Below, piece after piece: positions 12,121 to 27,100 of a DNA stretch of 64,000 nt. The DNA is from Pseudomonas sp. TH31 (lineage in GTDB: Bacteria; Pseudomonadota; Gammaproteobacteria; Pseudomonadales; Pseudomonadaceae). The position numbers and the translations under genes were made by a program. The notes beneath the pieces are model-generated. The model was not told where the DNA came from, searched no databases, and saw nothing but the letters and a program-made list of their open reading frames with translations. The stretch is taken from contig NZ_JAEKEZ010000038.1 of NCBI RefSeq assembly GCF_016650815.1, positions 650,482 to 714,481 of the forward strand. Direction: 5' to 3'. Each line of letters opens with the position of its first letter. Within the stretch, counting starts at the first letter, position 1.

Positions 12121-15100
12121 CATCGTCCCGGAAAACCTGATTGCGTTGGACTGCGAACACATCACCCCAGCGATGCTACCGCTGGCGTCACTGACCCAAG
12201 ACGCCATCGACCGCATCATCGCCACTGTCCCCGGCGGCGCCCGCAACGTCCAGGACATCTACCCGCTGGCGCCGTTGCAGGAAGGCATCCTCTATCACCA
12301 TTTGGCCGCCGAGCAGGGCGATCCGTACGTCTTGCAATCGCAGTTCGCCTTCGACAACCGCGAGCGCCTTGACGCTTTCACCCAGGCGCTGCAAGTGGTG
12401 ATTGATCGCCACGACATTCTGCGAACCGGGGTTGTCTGGGATGGGCTGGAATCACCTGCCCAAGTGGTCTGGCGCAAGGCGACATTGCACCTTGAACAGC
12501 TCGATCTCGACCCGGCTGCCGGCGATGCGGTGACGCAACTGAGCCAGCGCTTCGACCCGCGGCATCACCGACTGGATGTCAGCCAGGCGCCGATGATGCG
12601 CCTGGCCTACGCGCAGGACGACAGCCAGCAACGGCTGGTCGCGACGCTGTTGTTCCACCACATGGCGCTGGACCATACCGCCATGGAAGTGGTGCAGCAC
12701 GAGATGCAGGCGTACTTGCTGGGCGAGGCCGCTCAACTCACCGACGCGGTGCCGTATCGCAACTATGTAGCGCAGGCACGCCTGGGCGTCAGTCGCGAGG
12801 AACACGAAGGGTTTTTCCGCGAGATGCTCGGCGATATCGACGAGCCGACGCTGCCGTTCGGTTTAGAGGATGTGCAGGGCGACGGGCGCGACATTGAAGA
12901 ACACACCCGGCCCGTCGAGGCGGCGCTTGACCTGCGTCTGCGGGCTCAGGCACGGCAGCTCGGCGTGAGTGCCGCGAGCCTGGTGCACCTGGCCTGGGCG
13001 CAAGTGCTGGGCAAGGTGTCGGGCAAACAGGATGTGGTATTCGGCACGGTGTTGATGGGCCGGATGCAGGGCGGCGAGGGCGCCGACCGAGCGCTGGGAA
13101 TGTTCATCAACACCTTGCCACTGCGAGTCGATGTTGGCACCCAAGGCGTCAAGGCCGGGGTCAAGGCGACCCATGCGCGGCTGACCGCATTGCTGGGGCA
13201 CGAACACGCATCCCTGGCGTTGGCGCAACGCTGCAGCGGGGTGACGGCGCCGACGCCATTGTTCAGTGCGTTGCTCAACTATCGCCACAGCGCGACCGGC
13301 GTTGCTTCGGCGCAAGCGCTGGATGCATGGCGCGGTATTGCGGTTCTGAGTGGCGAAGAAAGGACCAATTACCCGTTGACCTTGAACGTCGATGACCTGG
13401 GCAACGGTTTTAACCTGACGGTGCTGGTTGCCCCCAAGATCGGGGCGCAGAGGGTTTGCGCTTATATGCATTCAGCGCTGGAAAATTTGGTATTGGCACT
13501 GGAGCAGACGCCTCAGGCGTCGTTGTATCGGTTACCGGTGCTGCCGGTGGCTGAGCGTGAACAGTTGTTGGTGACGTTTAATGCCACGGACGCGGATTAC
13601 CCGTTGGCGCAGACGATTCACGGGTTGTTTGAGGCTCAGGTGGAAAGCACGCCGGATGCCGTGGCGGTACTGCATGGTGAGCAACGCTTGAGTTATCGCG
13701 AGTTGAATGAGAAGGCCAACCGGTTGGCGCATTACCTGCGCGGGCAGGGTGTTCGGCCGGATTCGCGGGTGGCGATTTGTGTTGAACGTGGGCTCGATAT
13801 GGTGGTCGGGTTGCTGGCGATTCTGAAGGCGGGCGGTGGTTATGTGCCGCTCGATCCGGCTTATCCGCTGGATCGGATTGCCTACATGTTGGAGGACAGC
13901 GCACCGGCCGTGGTGTTGGCCCAAGCAACCACTCGGGGTTTGCTGGCCGGGGCTTTGATGCCGGTAATCGATCTCGACTGTGGGCTTTGGCAGGACGAAC
14001 CCGTCGCCAATCCAGAGATTGCAGACCTGACGTCCTCGCACTTGGCCTACGTGATTTACACCTCGGGTTCGACCGGTTTACCCAAAGGCGTGATGATCGA
14101 ACACCGCAACACCGTGAATTTCCTGACCTGGGCGCATCGTTCGTTTGACGACGAAACCTTGGCTAAAACCCTGTTCTCGACTTCGCTGAACTTCGATTTG
14201 GCAGTCTACGAGTGCTTCGCACCGCTAACCTCAGGCGGCAGCATCGATGTCGTGACTAATGTGCTGGAACTTCAGCAGGGCGAGCACGACGTTACGTTGA
14301 TCAACACCGTGCCGTCGGCGCTCAAGGCTTTGCTGGAGTCTGGCGGACTGAGCGACAACGTGCACACGGTCAACGTCGCGGGGGAAGCGCTCAAACGCAG
14401 TCTCGTCGAAAACCTCTTCGAACAGACCAATGTCAAACGCCTGTGTAACCTCTACGGTCCGTCAGAAACCACCACCTACTCAAGTTGGGTGTCGATGGCC
14501 CGCGAAGACGGTTTCGCCGCCCACATCGGCAAACCCGTCGCCAACACCCAGTTCTACTTGCTGGATGACCACGGCCAACCCGTGCCATTGGGCGTCGCAG
14601 GCGAAATCTACATCGGCGGCGCCGGCGTGGCTCGCGGTTATCTGAACCGCGATGAGCTGACTGCCGAACGCTTCCTCACCGACCCGTTCAGCACCGCACC
14701 CAACGCCCGGATGTACAAAACCGGCGACCTGGGGCGCTACCTCCCGGACGGTAATATTGAATACCTGGGCCGCAACGACGACCAAGTGAAAATCCGCGGT
14801 TTCCGCATCGAACTGGGCGAAATCGAAGCCAAACTCGCCCAGCATCAGGACATCAAAGAAACCGCCGTCCTCGCTCGCGAAGACCTCCCCGGAGAAAAAC
14901 GCCTCGTTGCCTACTACACCGCACCACAACCCCTCGACATCGACGCCCTGGGCCGTCATCTGCAAACCCAACTCCCGGACTACATGATCCCGGCCGCCTA
15001 CGTGCATCTCGACGCCTTGCCGCTCACCCCCAACGGCAAACTCGACCGTAAAGCACTGCCGGCTCCGGGCCTCGATTCGGTCATCACCCGAAGCTACGAA

Positions 15101-18100
15101 GCCCCACAAGGTGACGTCGAAATCGCCCTCGCACAGATCTGGCAAGACCTGCTCGGCCTGCCGCACGTCGGCCGTCACGACCACTTCTTCGAACTCGGCG
15201 GCCATTCGCTGCTGGCCGTCAGCCTGATCGGGCGGATGCGCCAGCTCGGTTTGTCGGCGGACATCCGCGTCCTGTTCGGCCAGCCCACCCTGGCGGCGCT
15301 GGCGGCTGCGGTCGGTGGTGACACTGAAATCGTGGTGCCCACCAACAACATCCTGCTGGGTTGTACCCACATCACCCCGGACATGCTGTCGCTGGTCAAA
15401 CTCGACCAGCCGGCCATCGACCGCATCGTGGCGACGGTCTCCGGCGGTGCGCGCAACGTGCAGGACATTTACCCATTGGCGCCGCTGCAAGAAGGCATTC
15501 TTTATCACCACATTGCCGCAGAACAGGGCGACCCCTATGTACTGAAGGCGACGTTCACCGTCGCTGATCGCGAGCGTCTGGAAGCCTTCGCCCAGGCCCT
15601 GCAAGGCGTCATCGATCGCCATGACATCCTGCGCACTTCAGTCGTGTGGCAGGGGCTGGACGAGCCGGTGCAGGTGGTTTGGCGCAAAGCGCAACTGGCC
15701 GTCGAGGAAGTCACACTCGACGCCACCGAGGGCGAGATCGCCGACCGCTTGCGCGAGCAATTCGACAGCCTGCATTACCGTCTCGACATGCAACAGGCGC
15801 CGTTGATGCGCATCGCGTTCAGCCACGACGCGCCGAACCAGCGCTGGGTCGCCATGCTGTTGTTTCACCACATGGCCCTCGATCACGTGGCCCTGGAAGT
15901 GGTGCAACAGGAAATGCAGGCGCACCTGCTCGGTCAGGCCGACGCGTTGGCCGAAGCGGTGCCGTATCGCAATTACGTGGCGCACGCGCAACTGGGCGTC
16001 AGCCGCGAGGAACACGAAGGATTTTTCCGCGAAATGCTCGCTGACGTAGACGAGCCAACCTTGCCGTTCGGCCTGCAGGATGTACGCGGCGATGGCAGTG
16101 ACATAGAAGAAGCGGCGCAGGATATCAGCGCTGACCTGAGTCGCCGTCTGCGGGCGCAAGCACGTCAGTTGGGTGTCAGCGCCGCGAGCCTGCACCATTT
16201 GGCCTGGGCCCAGGTGCTGGGCCGGGTGTCGGGGCGTGATGATGTGGTATTCGGCACGGTGTTGATGGGCCGGATGCAGGGCGGCGAAGGTGCCGAACGG
16301 GCATTGGGGATGTTCATCAACACCTTGCCGCTGCGCGTGAACCTCGGCGGGTTGGGCGTGCGTGACGGTGTAAAAGCCACCCACGTCCGGTTGACCGGGT
16401 TGCTCGGACACGAACATGCCTCGCTGGCATTGGCCCAGCGTTGCAGCGGGGTGGTCGCGCCGTTGCCGTTGTTCAGCGCCTTGCTCAACTATCGGCACAG
16501 CGCTGCGCATGTCGCATCGGATGAGGCCCTGAAAGCCTGGGAAGGGATTGAAACCCTCAGCAACGAAGAACGCACCAACTACCCGCTGACGCTGTCGGTG
16601 GACGATTTGGGTGAAGGCTTCCGCTTGACGGCGCTGGCCATGCCGCAGATCGGTGCCCAACGTATTTGCGCTTATATGGACACGGCGCTGGCGCATCTGG
16701 TCGAGTCGCTGGAGCAAGCGCCGCAGACGCCGCTGCACAGCCTGGCGATCCTGCCGCCCGCCGAGCGCCAGCAACTGCTGGTGGACTTCAACGCGACAAC
16801 CCGCAGCTATCCGCAGGACAAAACCGTTCATGCGCTGTTCGAAGCGCAGGTTGTGGCTCAACCACAGGCAACGGCGGCCATCCACGATGGGCAACGCCTG
16901 ACTTACCGCCAACTCAACAATAAAGCCAACCAACTGGCCCGGCACCTGCTGAGCCTCGGTGTTCAACCGGGCGACCGCGTGGCGATCCTGCTGGAGCGTT
17001 CGCTGGAGTTGTTGATCAGCCAGTTGGCGATCCTCAAGTGCGCGGCGGTCTACGTGCCGCTGGACATCAGCGCGCCCGCCGAACGCCAGCACTTTATGCT
17101 GCAGGACAGCGGGGCGCAGGTGCTGCTGACACTGAGCACGACAACGCTGCCCGAAGACGCACAGCGCGTCGATCTGGACGCGCTGATGCTCGATAGCCTG
17201 GTCACCGCTGATCCACAACTGTCGCAGTCGAGCGAGACGCCGGCCTACATCATGTACACCTCGGGCTCGACCGGCACACCGAAAGGCGTGTTGGTCCCGC
17301 ACCGGGCGATCAACCGATTGGTGATCAACAACGGCTACGCCGAATTCAATGCCCAGGATCGCGTGGCGTTCGCCTCGAACCCGGCGTTCGACGCCAGCAC
17401 CCTCGACGTCTGGGCGCCGCTGCTCAATGGCGGTTGCGTGGTCGTGGTTGAGCAGGACGTGCTGCTGTCGCAAGAAGGCTTCAAAACGCTGCTGGTTGAG
17501 CAATCGGTCAGCGTGTTGTGGATGACGGCGGGGCTATTCCATCAGTACGCCGCCGGTTTGATGAGCGTGTTCGGCCAGTTGCGCTACCTGATCGTCGGCG
17601 GCGATGTGCTGGATCCGGCAGTGATTCGCCGGGTGCTGAAAGAAGGCGCGCCGCAGCATTTGCTCAACGGTTACGGCCCGACGGAAGCGACCACGTTCTC
17701 GGCAACCTATGAAATCAAAACGGCAGGCGACGGCAGCATCCCGATTGGTCGCCCGATCGCCAATACCCGGCTCTACCTGTTGGATCAACAGGGACACCCG
17801 GTGCCCATCGGTGTGGCGGGGGAGTTGTACATTGGTGGCGACGGCCTGGCCAAAGGGTATTTGAACCGGCCTGAATTGACAGCCGAGAAGTTTGTCGTAG
17901 ACCCATTCAGTGAAGATGCTGTGCTCTATCGAACCGGCGACCTCGGTCGTTGGTTGGCGGACGGCAACATCGAATACCTCGGTCGCAACGACGACCAGGT
18001 GAAAATCCGTGGTTTCCGCATCGAACTCGGCGAGATCGAGGCGCATTTGGGTCAATGCGCGGGCGTGCAAGACGCCGTGGTACTGGCGCGTCAGGACGAA

Positions 18101-21100
18101 TCCGGGCCGAAACGCCTGGTCGGTTATGTCATCGCCCAGCCGGACGTCACCTTGTCAGCCCAGGATCTGCGCGCCGAACTGGCCGCTTCACTGGTCGAAT
18201 ACATGGTCCCGAGTGCCTTTGTGGTGCTGGAAACTTTCCCGCTGACCGCCAACGGCAAGCTCGACCGTCGGGCGCTGCCAGCCCCGGACGCCGAGGCCTA
18301 CGCCAGCCGCGAGTACGAAGCGCCGCAGGGCGAAATCGAAGAAACCCTGGCGCAGCTCTGGGCCGAGGTGCTCAAAGTCGAGCGTGTCGGCCGCCATGAC
18401 CACTTTTTCGAACTGGGCGGCCATTCACTGCTGGCCGTCACCCTGATCGAACGGATGCGCCAGGCCGATTTAAGCGCGGACGTGCGCGTCCTGTTCAGCC
18501 AACCGACCCTGGCCGCACTGGCCGCCGCGGTCGGTAGCGGCAAAGAGATCATTGTCCCGGAAAACCTGATTCCGGACCATTGCCAACACATCACCCCAGC
18601 CATGCTGCCACTGGCGGCACTGACCCAGGACACCCTCGACCGGATCATCGCTACCGTTTCTGGCGGCGCCCGCAACGTGCAGGATATCTACCCGCTGGCG
18701 CCGTTGCAGGAAGGCATCCTCTATCACCATTTGGCCGCCGAGCAGGGCGACCCGTACGTGCTGCAAACCCAGTTCGCCTTCGACAGCCGCGAACGCCTCG
18801 ACGGGTTCGTCCAGGCCTTGCAGGTGGTGATCGGTCGCCACGACATTTTGCGCACCTGCGTAGTGTGGGAAGGACTCGACGAGCCCATTCAAGTGGTCTG
18901 GCGCGAGGTGTTGCTGGAGCCGGAACACATCGAACTCGACCCCGCCGCCGGTGATATCGCCACGCAGATGGGCACCCGTTTCGACGCGCGGCATTACCGC
19001 CTCGACCTGCGCCACGCACCGTTGTTGCACCTGGCTTATGCCCACGACGCGGCGCAAAACCGTTGGGTCGCGACGCTGTTGTTCCACCACATGGCACTCG
19101 ACCACACCGCGCTGGAGGTGATGCAGCACGAAATGCAACTGCACCTGCTGGGCCGGAATGAGCAGTTGGGCGAAGCGATGCCGTACCGCAACTATGTGGC
19201 GCAGGCACGCCTCGGTTTGAGTGCCGACGATCACGAGGCATTTTTCCGTGAAATGCTCAGTGATGTCGACGAACCGACCCTGCCATTCGGCCTGCAAGAT
19301 GTGCAGGGCGACGGGCATGGCATCGATGAGACCCGACAACCTGTGGATCTCGCACTGTCCAAGCGCCTGCGGGCTCAGGCGCGTCAGTTGGGTGTGAGCG
19401 CCGCCAGCCTGGTGCATTTGGCCTGGGCGCAGGTGCTGGGCAAGGTTTCCGGCAAACAGGACGTGGTCTTTGGCACGGTGCTGCTGGGTCGCCTGCAGGC
19501 CGGCGAGGGTGCCGACCGCGCCTTGGGCATGTTCATCAACACTTTGCCGTTGCGCGTGGATGTCGGCACCCAAGGCGTGCGGGCCGGTGTCAAAGCCACC
19601 CATGCGCGACTCACGGCGTTGCTGGGTCACGAACATGCGTCCCTGGCGCTGGCGCAACGTTGCAGCGGTGTTACCGCACCGACGCCGTTGTTCAGCGCCT
19701 TGCTCAACTACCGGCACAGCGCCGGGGAAGTCACCGAGGAGGCAGTGTCCGCGTGGCAGGGCATCCAGGCGCTGGGTGGTGACGAGCGGACGAATTACCC
19801 GTTGACCCTGAACGTGGACGACTTGGGCGAAGGTTTTCACCTCACCGCACTGGTCGCGTCGACCATCGGCGCCGAGCGTATCTGCGCCTACATGCAAGTG
19901 GCGCTGGGCAACCTGGTCGCGGCCCTGGAAACCGCACCGCAGACCCCGCTGTACGCGGTCACGATCCTGCCGCCGGCCGAGCGTCAGCAGTTGCTTGAGA
20001 CCTGGAATAGCACCGAGGCGGTGTACACCCATGACGAACTGATTCACCAACAAGTCGAAGCCCGGGCCACGGCACAACCTGATGCCGTGGCTGTGGTCTT
20101 TGAAGACCTGACACTGACCTACAGTGAACTCAACGCCCGTGCCAACCAGATCGCCCATCGTTTGCTGGCACTGGGCGTGCGCCCGGATGATCGGGTGGCG
20201 ATCTGCGTCGAGCGCAGTCTTGAAATGATCGTCGGCCTGCTGGGCATCCTGAAATCCGGCGCCGGTTATGTGCCGCTGGACCCGGCGTATCCGGCCGAGC
20301 GCATTGCCTACATGCTCTACGACAGCCAGCCGGTCGCGCTGGTGACTCAACTGCCGTTGCGCGACAACCTGCCACAAATGGCGCTGCCGACCGTGCTGCT
20401 CGACCTGATCGAAGCCAGCCATGAAGCCCCGCCGGCGCAGCACAACCCTGATGTGCCGGACCTGACGTCAGCGCATTTGGCCTACGTGATCTACACCTCC
20501 GGTTCGACCGGGCTGCCGAAAGGCGTGATGGTCGAACACCGTAACGTCGCTCGGCTATTCTCGGCGACCCAGCCCTGGTTCGATTTCAACCCGCAAGACG
20601 TCTGGGCCTTGTTCCATTCCTTCGCTTTCGACTTCTCGGTCTGGGAAATCTGGGGCGCACTGACTCACGGTGGCCAGTTGCTGGTGGTGCCGCAACTGGT
20701 CAGCCGCTCACCGCAATACTGCTTCGCACTGCTGTGCAAGGCCGGGGTGACCATTCTCAACCAGACGCCGAGCGCCTTCCGCCAGTTGATTGCGGCCCAG
20801 GGGGACAGCGACCTGAACCATAGCCTGCGTCAGGTGATTTTCGGCGGTGAAACGCTGGAAACCGGGATTCTCAAACCCTGGTATGCCCGCGAAGCCAATG
20901 CGCAAACGCAGCTGGTCAACATGTACGGCATCACCGAAACCACGGTGCACGTGACCTACCGTGCACTGGTTGCCGCCGATGCAGAATTGGTCGGCGTCAG
21001 CCCGATTGGCGGACGCATTCCCGATTTGCAACTGTACGTGCTGGATGCCCAGCGCGAGCCAGTGCCGGTGGGTGTAATCGGTGAGATGTACGTCGGCGGC

Positions 21101-24100
21101 GCCGGTGTCGCGCGGGGTTACTTGAACCGCGAAGAACTGACCGCCGAGCGCTTCCTGAACAATCCATTCAGCGGTGACTCGAGTTCGCGGTTGTACCGTA
21201 CCGGTGACCTCGGTCGCTGGCTGGCGGACGGCAGCATTGAATACCTGGGCCGCAATGATGACCAGGTGAAGATCCGCGGTTTCCGTATCGAGCTGGGGGA
21301 AATCCAGGCCAAACTGGCCGCGTGCAGCGGTGTGCGGGAAGCCGTGGTGGTGGCCAGTCAGGACACCGGTGACAAACGCCTGGTGGCCTATGTGATTGCC
21401 AAAGAAGGCGAGCAATTGTCTGCCGCAGAACTGCGCGCCGAGCTGTCGGGTTCGCTGGCGGAGTACATGGTCCCCAGCGCCTTCGTGACGCTGACCTCGT
21501 TCCCGCTGACCACCAACGGCAAACTGGATCGACGGGCGCTACCGGTGCCGGACCAGTCATCCGTGGTCAGCCGCGAATATGAACCGCCGCAAGGTGAGGT
21601 CGAGACGGCGATTGCACAGATTTGGCAAGATTTGCTGCAACTGGAGCAGGTCGGTCGCCACGATCATTTCTTTGAGTTGGGCGGGCACTCGCTGCTGGCC
21701 GTGAAGCTGATCGAACGCATGCGCCAGGTCAACCTGGCCGCCGATGTCCGCGTCTTGTTCGGTCAGCCGACATTGGTGGCACTGGCCGCAGCGGTGGGCG
21801 GTGGTCGCGAAATCGTGGTGCCGGTCAACGGCATCCCGCAAGGCTGCAGGCGAATCACCCCGGACATGTTGCCGCTGGCCACGTTGAGCCAGGACGAGAT
21901 CGATCATGTGGTGGCGATGGTCCCCGGTGGCGTGGCCAATGTGCAGGACATCTACGCCTTGGCACCGCTACAGGAAGGGATTTTGTATCACCACCTCGCG
22001 GCGGAGAAAGGCGACCCTTACTTGCAATACGCAATGTTCTCGTTCGACAGCCGCGCCCGCCTGGAAGTGTTCGCCAAGGCGCTGCAGGGCGTGGTGTCGC
22101 GCCACGATATTCTGCGTACTGGCGTTGCCTGGGAAAACCTCGATGAGCCGGTACAAGTGGTCTGGCGTGAGGCGCAACTGGGCCTGGATGAGATTGTGCT
22201 GGACCCGGCAGCGGGCGATATCGTCCAGCAATTGCGCGAACGCCTCGATCCACGGCATTTGCGCCTTGACATTCGCCAGGCGCCGATGATGCGGATCGGC
22301 TATGCCGAAGACGCGGCAAACCAGCGCTGGGTCGGCATGTTGCTGTTCCACCACATGGTCGACGACGCGACGTCCCTGGGCGTGCTCACCGCCGAAATCG
22401 AAGCGCACATGCTCGGTCAGGCGCAGCAGTTGGCGGCCTCGGTGCCGTATCGCAACTACGTGGCACAGGCTCGGCTCGGCGTGAGCCGCGAGGAACACGA
22501 AGTATTCTTCCGCGATATGCTGGGCGATGTGGCCGAACCGACGCTGCCTTTCGGCTTGCAGAATGTGCAAGGCGATGGCCACGACATCGAGGAAGTCCGC
22601 CAGGTCGTGGACGCCAGCCTCAGCAAGCGTCTGCGGGCCCAGGCTCGTCAGCTCGGGGTGAGCGCGGCCAGTGTCTGTCACTTGGCCTGGGCGCAGGTGC
22701 TGGGCCGGGTGTCGGGTAAGGACGATGTGGTTTTCGGCACCGTGCTGTTGGGACGGATGCAGGGCGGCGAAGGGGCTGATCGTGCGCTGGGCATGTTCAT
22801 CAACACCTTGCCGCTGCGCGTGAGTGTCGGGGTACAAGGTGTGCGCGCCGGGGTCAAGGCGACCCACGCGCAGTTGACCGCGTTGCTCGGCCACGAACAT
22901 GCCTCGCTGGTACTGGCGCAGCGCTGCAGCGGTGTGACCGCGCCGACGCCGCTGTTCAGTGCACTGCTCAATTACCGGCATCTGGGGACACAAACCGTGT
23001 CCAGTGAAGCCATCGCCGCGTGGGAAGGCATCCAGGCGCTGGACGGTGAAGAACGCACCAACTACCCGCTGACGCTGTCGGTGGATGACTTGGGTGAAGG
23101 CTTCAACCTGACCGTCATGGCCCAGGCGCCGATTGGTGCCGAGCGTGTTTGCGGCTACATGCAGTGTGTCCTGGAAAACCTCGTAGAGGCGCTGGAACAG
23201 GCCCCGCAAGCAGCGTTGCACGGGTTGAAAATCCTGCCAGCGGCCGAGCGCCTGCAGTTGCTCGATACCTGGAATCGCACCGACAGCACCTACGCCGATG
23301 ACGCGCTGATCCACGGTCAGTTCGAAGCCCAGGCAGCGGCGCAGCCTGACGCCGTGGCCGTGGTGTATGAAGACCTGACCCTGACCTATGGCGAACTCAA
23401 CGCCCGGGCGAATCAGCTCGCTCATCAACTGTTGGCCTTGGGCATTCGCCCGGATGACCGGGTGGCGATCTGCGTCGAACGCGGTCTTGAAATGATCGTC
23501 GGCCTGCTGGGCATCCTCAAGTCCGGCGCCGGCTATGTGCCGCTGGACCCGGCGTATCCGGCAGAACGCATCGCCTACATGCTGCACGACAGCGCCCCGG
23601 TGGCGGTGTTGGCGCAATCCGCGACTCAGCGGCTGCTGGCCCACGTTTCGCTGCCGGTCATTGAACTTGATGGTGGCAGCTGGCAGGACCAATCGATCGC
23701 CAACCCGCAAGTCCCTGGCCTTTGCTCCAACCATCTGGCCTACGTGATCTACACCTCGGGCTCGACCGGTCTGCCGAAAGGCGTGATGGTCGAACACCGC
23801 AACGTTGCGCGGCTGTTCTCGGCTACTCAGCCCTGGTTCGACTTCGGCCCGAAAGATGTTTGGGCGCTGTTCCATTCCTTCGCGTTCGACTTCTCGGTCT
23901 GGGAAATCTGGGGCGCGCTGACCCATGGCGGCCGTTTGCTGGTGGTGCCGCAACTGGTCAGCCGGTCGCCGGCAGACTGCTACGCGCTGCTGTGTCAGGC
24001 TGGCGTCACGGTGTTGAACCAGACGCCGAGTGCCTTCCGCCAGTTGATTGCCGCTCAGGGCGAAAGCGACTTGAGCCACCGCCTACGGCAGGTGATTTTT

Positions 24101-27100
24101 GGTGGGGAAGCGCTGGACACCGGCATCCTGAAACCGTGGTATGCCCGGGCGATAAATGCCCAGGCACAACTGGTCAATATGTACGGCATCACCGAAACCA
24201 CGGTGCACGTGACCTACCGTGCACTGGACGCGGCTGATGCAGAATTGGTCGGTGTCAGCCCGATTGGCCGGCGCATTCCCGACCTGCAACTGTATGTACT
24301 GGATGCCCGGCGCGAGCCGGTGCCGGTGGGGGTGATCGGTGAAATGTACGTCGGCGGCGCCGGTGTGGCGCGGGGTTACTTGAATCGTCCCGAACTGAAC
24401 AGCGAGCGCTTTATCGCGGACACCTTTAGCGGCCACGTCGGCGCGCGGTTGTACCGCACCGGTGACCTCGGTCGGCGGCTGGCAGACGGCAGCATTGAAT
24501 ACCTGGGACGCAATGACGATCAGGTGAAGATTCGCGGTTTCCGCATTGAACTGGGTGAAATCGAAGCGAAACTGGCGGCTTGCAACGCCGTGCGCGAAGC
24601 CGTGGTCATCGCCCGTGAAGACGAACCGGGCGACAAGCGCCTGGTGGCCTATGTAATCGCCGAGGAGGGCGTTCAGTTGTCCGCCGCTGAGTTGCGCACG
24701 CAGTTACTGGACTCGCTGGCGGAATACATGGTGCCGAGCGCGTTTGTGACACTGGCGGCGTTCCCGCTGACCACCAACGGCAAACTGGATCACAAGGCGT
24801 TGCCGGCGCCGGATTCGGCGGCCTACGCCAGCCGCGAATATGAAGCACCCCAAGGCGAGGTCGAGACGACCATTGCCGGGATTTGGCAAGAGCTGCTGAA
24901 CATCGAGCAGATCGGCCGGCATGACAATTTCTTTGAACTGGGCGGCCATTCGCTGTTGGCCGTGAAGCTGATCGAACGGATGCGTCAGGTCGACCTGGCC
25001 GCCGATGTCCGCGTGCTGTTTGGCCAACCGACCCTGGCAGCGTTGGCCGCCGCCGTCGGTGAGCAACATGACCTGGTGGTACCGCCGAATCGGATAGCCC
25101 TGGATTGCCAGCGGATCACGCCGGACCTGTTGCCGTTGGTCGACCTCGATCAGCCGGCCATCGACCGTATCGTCACCACCGTGCCGGGCGGCGTGGCCAA
25201 CGTGCAGGATATCTATGCGCTGGCGCCGTTGCAGGAAGGCATTCTTTATCACCACTTGGCCGCAAGCCAAGGTGACCCGTACGTGCTGCAAGTGCTGTTC
25301 GGCTTTGACAACCGAGAACGGCTCGACGCGTTTGCCCAGGCCTTGCAGAGCGTGGTTGCGCGTAACGACATTCTGCGCACCAGCATGGTCTGGCAAGGGC
25401 TGGAGGCGCCGGTGCAAGTGGTGTGGCGCAACGCGCAGATGGCGCTCGAGGAAGTCGCGACCGATCCTGCGGCGGGGGATGTCGTGCAGCAACTGCACAG
25501 CCGTTTCGATCCACGGCATTACCGTCTGGACATCGCTCAGGCACCGCTGATGCGGTTGGCCTTTGCCCAAGACCCGGCCAATCAGCGTTGGGTCGGCATA
25601 CTGCTGTTCCACCACATGGTGCTGGATCACACGGCCCTTGAGGTGGTAGTCCATGAAATGCAGGCCAGCCTGATCGGTCAGGTGGACCGGCTCGCGGCCG
25701 CCGTGCCGTACCGCAACCACGTGGCACAGGCGCGTCTGGGCGTCAGTCGCGAGCAACATGAGGTGTTCTTCCGCGAAATGCTCGGCGATATCGACGAGCC
25801 GACGCTGCCCTTCGGTTTGCAGGATGTGCAGGGCGACGGCAGTGGGATCGAAGAACAACATCAATTGGTCGATGCGGTGCTGGGCCAGCGTCTGCGGGTG
25901 CAGGCCCGTCAGCTCGGCGTCAGTGCGGCCAGCCTGGTTCACCTGGCCTGGGCGCAGGTCGTCGGTCGGGTGTCAGGGCGTGAAGAAGTGGTGTTCGGCA
26001 CCGTACTGATGGGTCGGATGCAGGGCGGCGAGGGCGCTGACCGTGCACTGGGCATGTTCATCAACACGCTCCCGCTGCGCATCAGCGTCGGAGCGCAAAG
26101 TGTGCGCGCTGGGGTCAAGGCTACCCATGCGCAGCTCTCGGCCTTGCTGGGGCACGAACATGCCTCGCTGTCCCTGGCGCAACGTTGTAGTGGCGTGCCG
26201 AACTCGCTGCCGCTGTTCAGCACGCTGCTGAACTACCGACACAGTGCGGCTGATGCGGTGTCCGAACAGGCGGTTTCGGCCTGGCACGGGATTCAGACGC
26301 TGAGCATGGAAGAACGAACCAACTACCCGTTGTGCCTGAATGTGGACGACCTCGGCGAGGGCTTCATGCTCACCGCGCAAGCGGTGGTCGAGGTCGGTGC
26401 GCAGCGTGTTTGCGATTACATGCACCGGGCGCTGGAAACCCTGGTGGAGGCGTTGGAGCAGACGCCGGATGCGCCGTTGCGCGGGTTGTCGATATTGCCG
26501 GCGGCGGAACGTGAGCAAGTGCTGGTGACGTTCAACGCCACGGAAGCGCAATACCCGCTGGAACAGACGATTCATGGGCTGTTTGAGGCGCAGGTTGAGC
26601 GTACGCCGGAGGCCGTGGCGGTGCTGCATGGCGAGCAGCGTTTGAGTTATCGTGAATTGAATGCCAAAGCCAACCAACTGGCGCATTACCTGCGCGGGCA
26701 GGGCGTGCGGCCGGATTCTCGGGTGGCGATTTGCGTTGAGCGTGGGCTCGATATGGTGGTGGGGCTGCTGGCGATTTTGAAGGCGGGTGGCGGTTATGTG
26801 CCGCTGGATCCGGCTTATCCGTTGGATCGGATTGCCTACATGTTGGAAGACAGCGCCCCGGCTGTAATCCTGGCCCACGCGGCGACTCGGGGTTTGCTGG
26901 TCGAAGCTTCAATGCCGATTACCGACCTTGACAGCGGGCTCTGGCAGGACGAATCCGTCTCTAATCCACACATCTCAGACCTGACGTCTTCGCACCTGGC
27001 CTACGTGATCTACACCTCGGGGTCGACCGGTCTGCCCAAGGGCGTGATGAACGAGCACGGCGCCGTGGTCAACCGCTTGCTGTGGATGCAGGACGAATAC

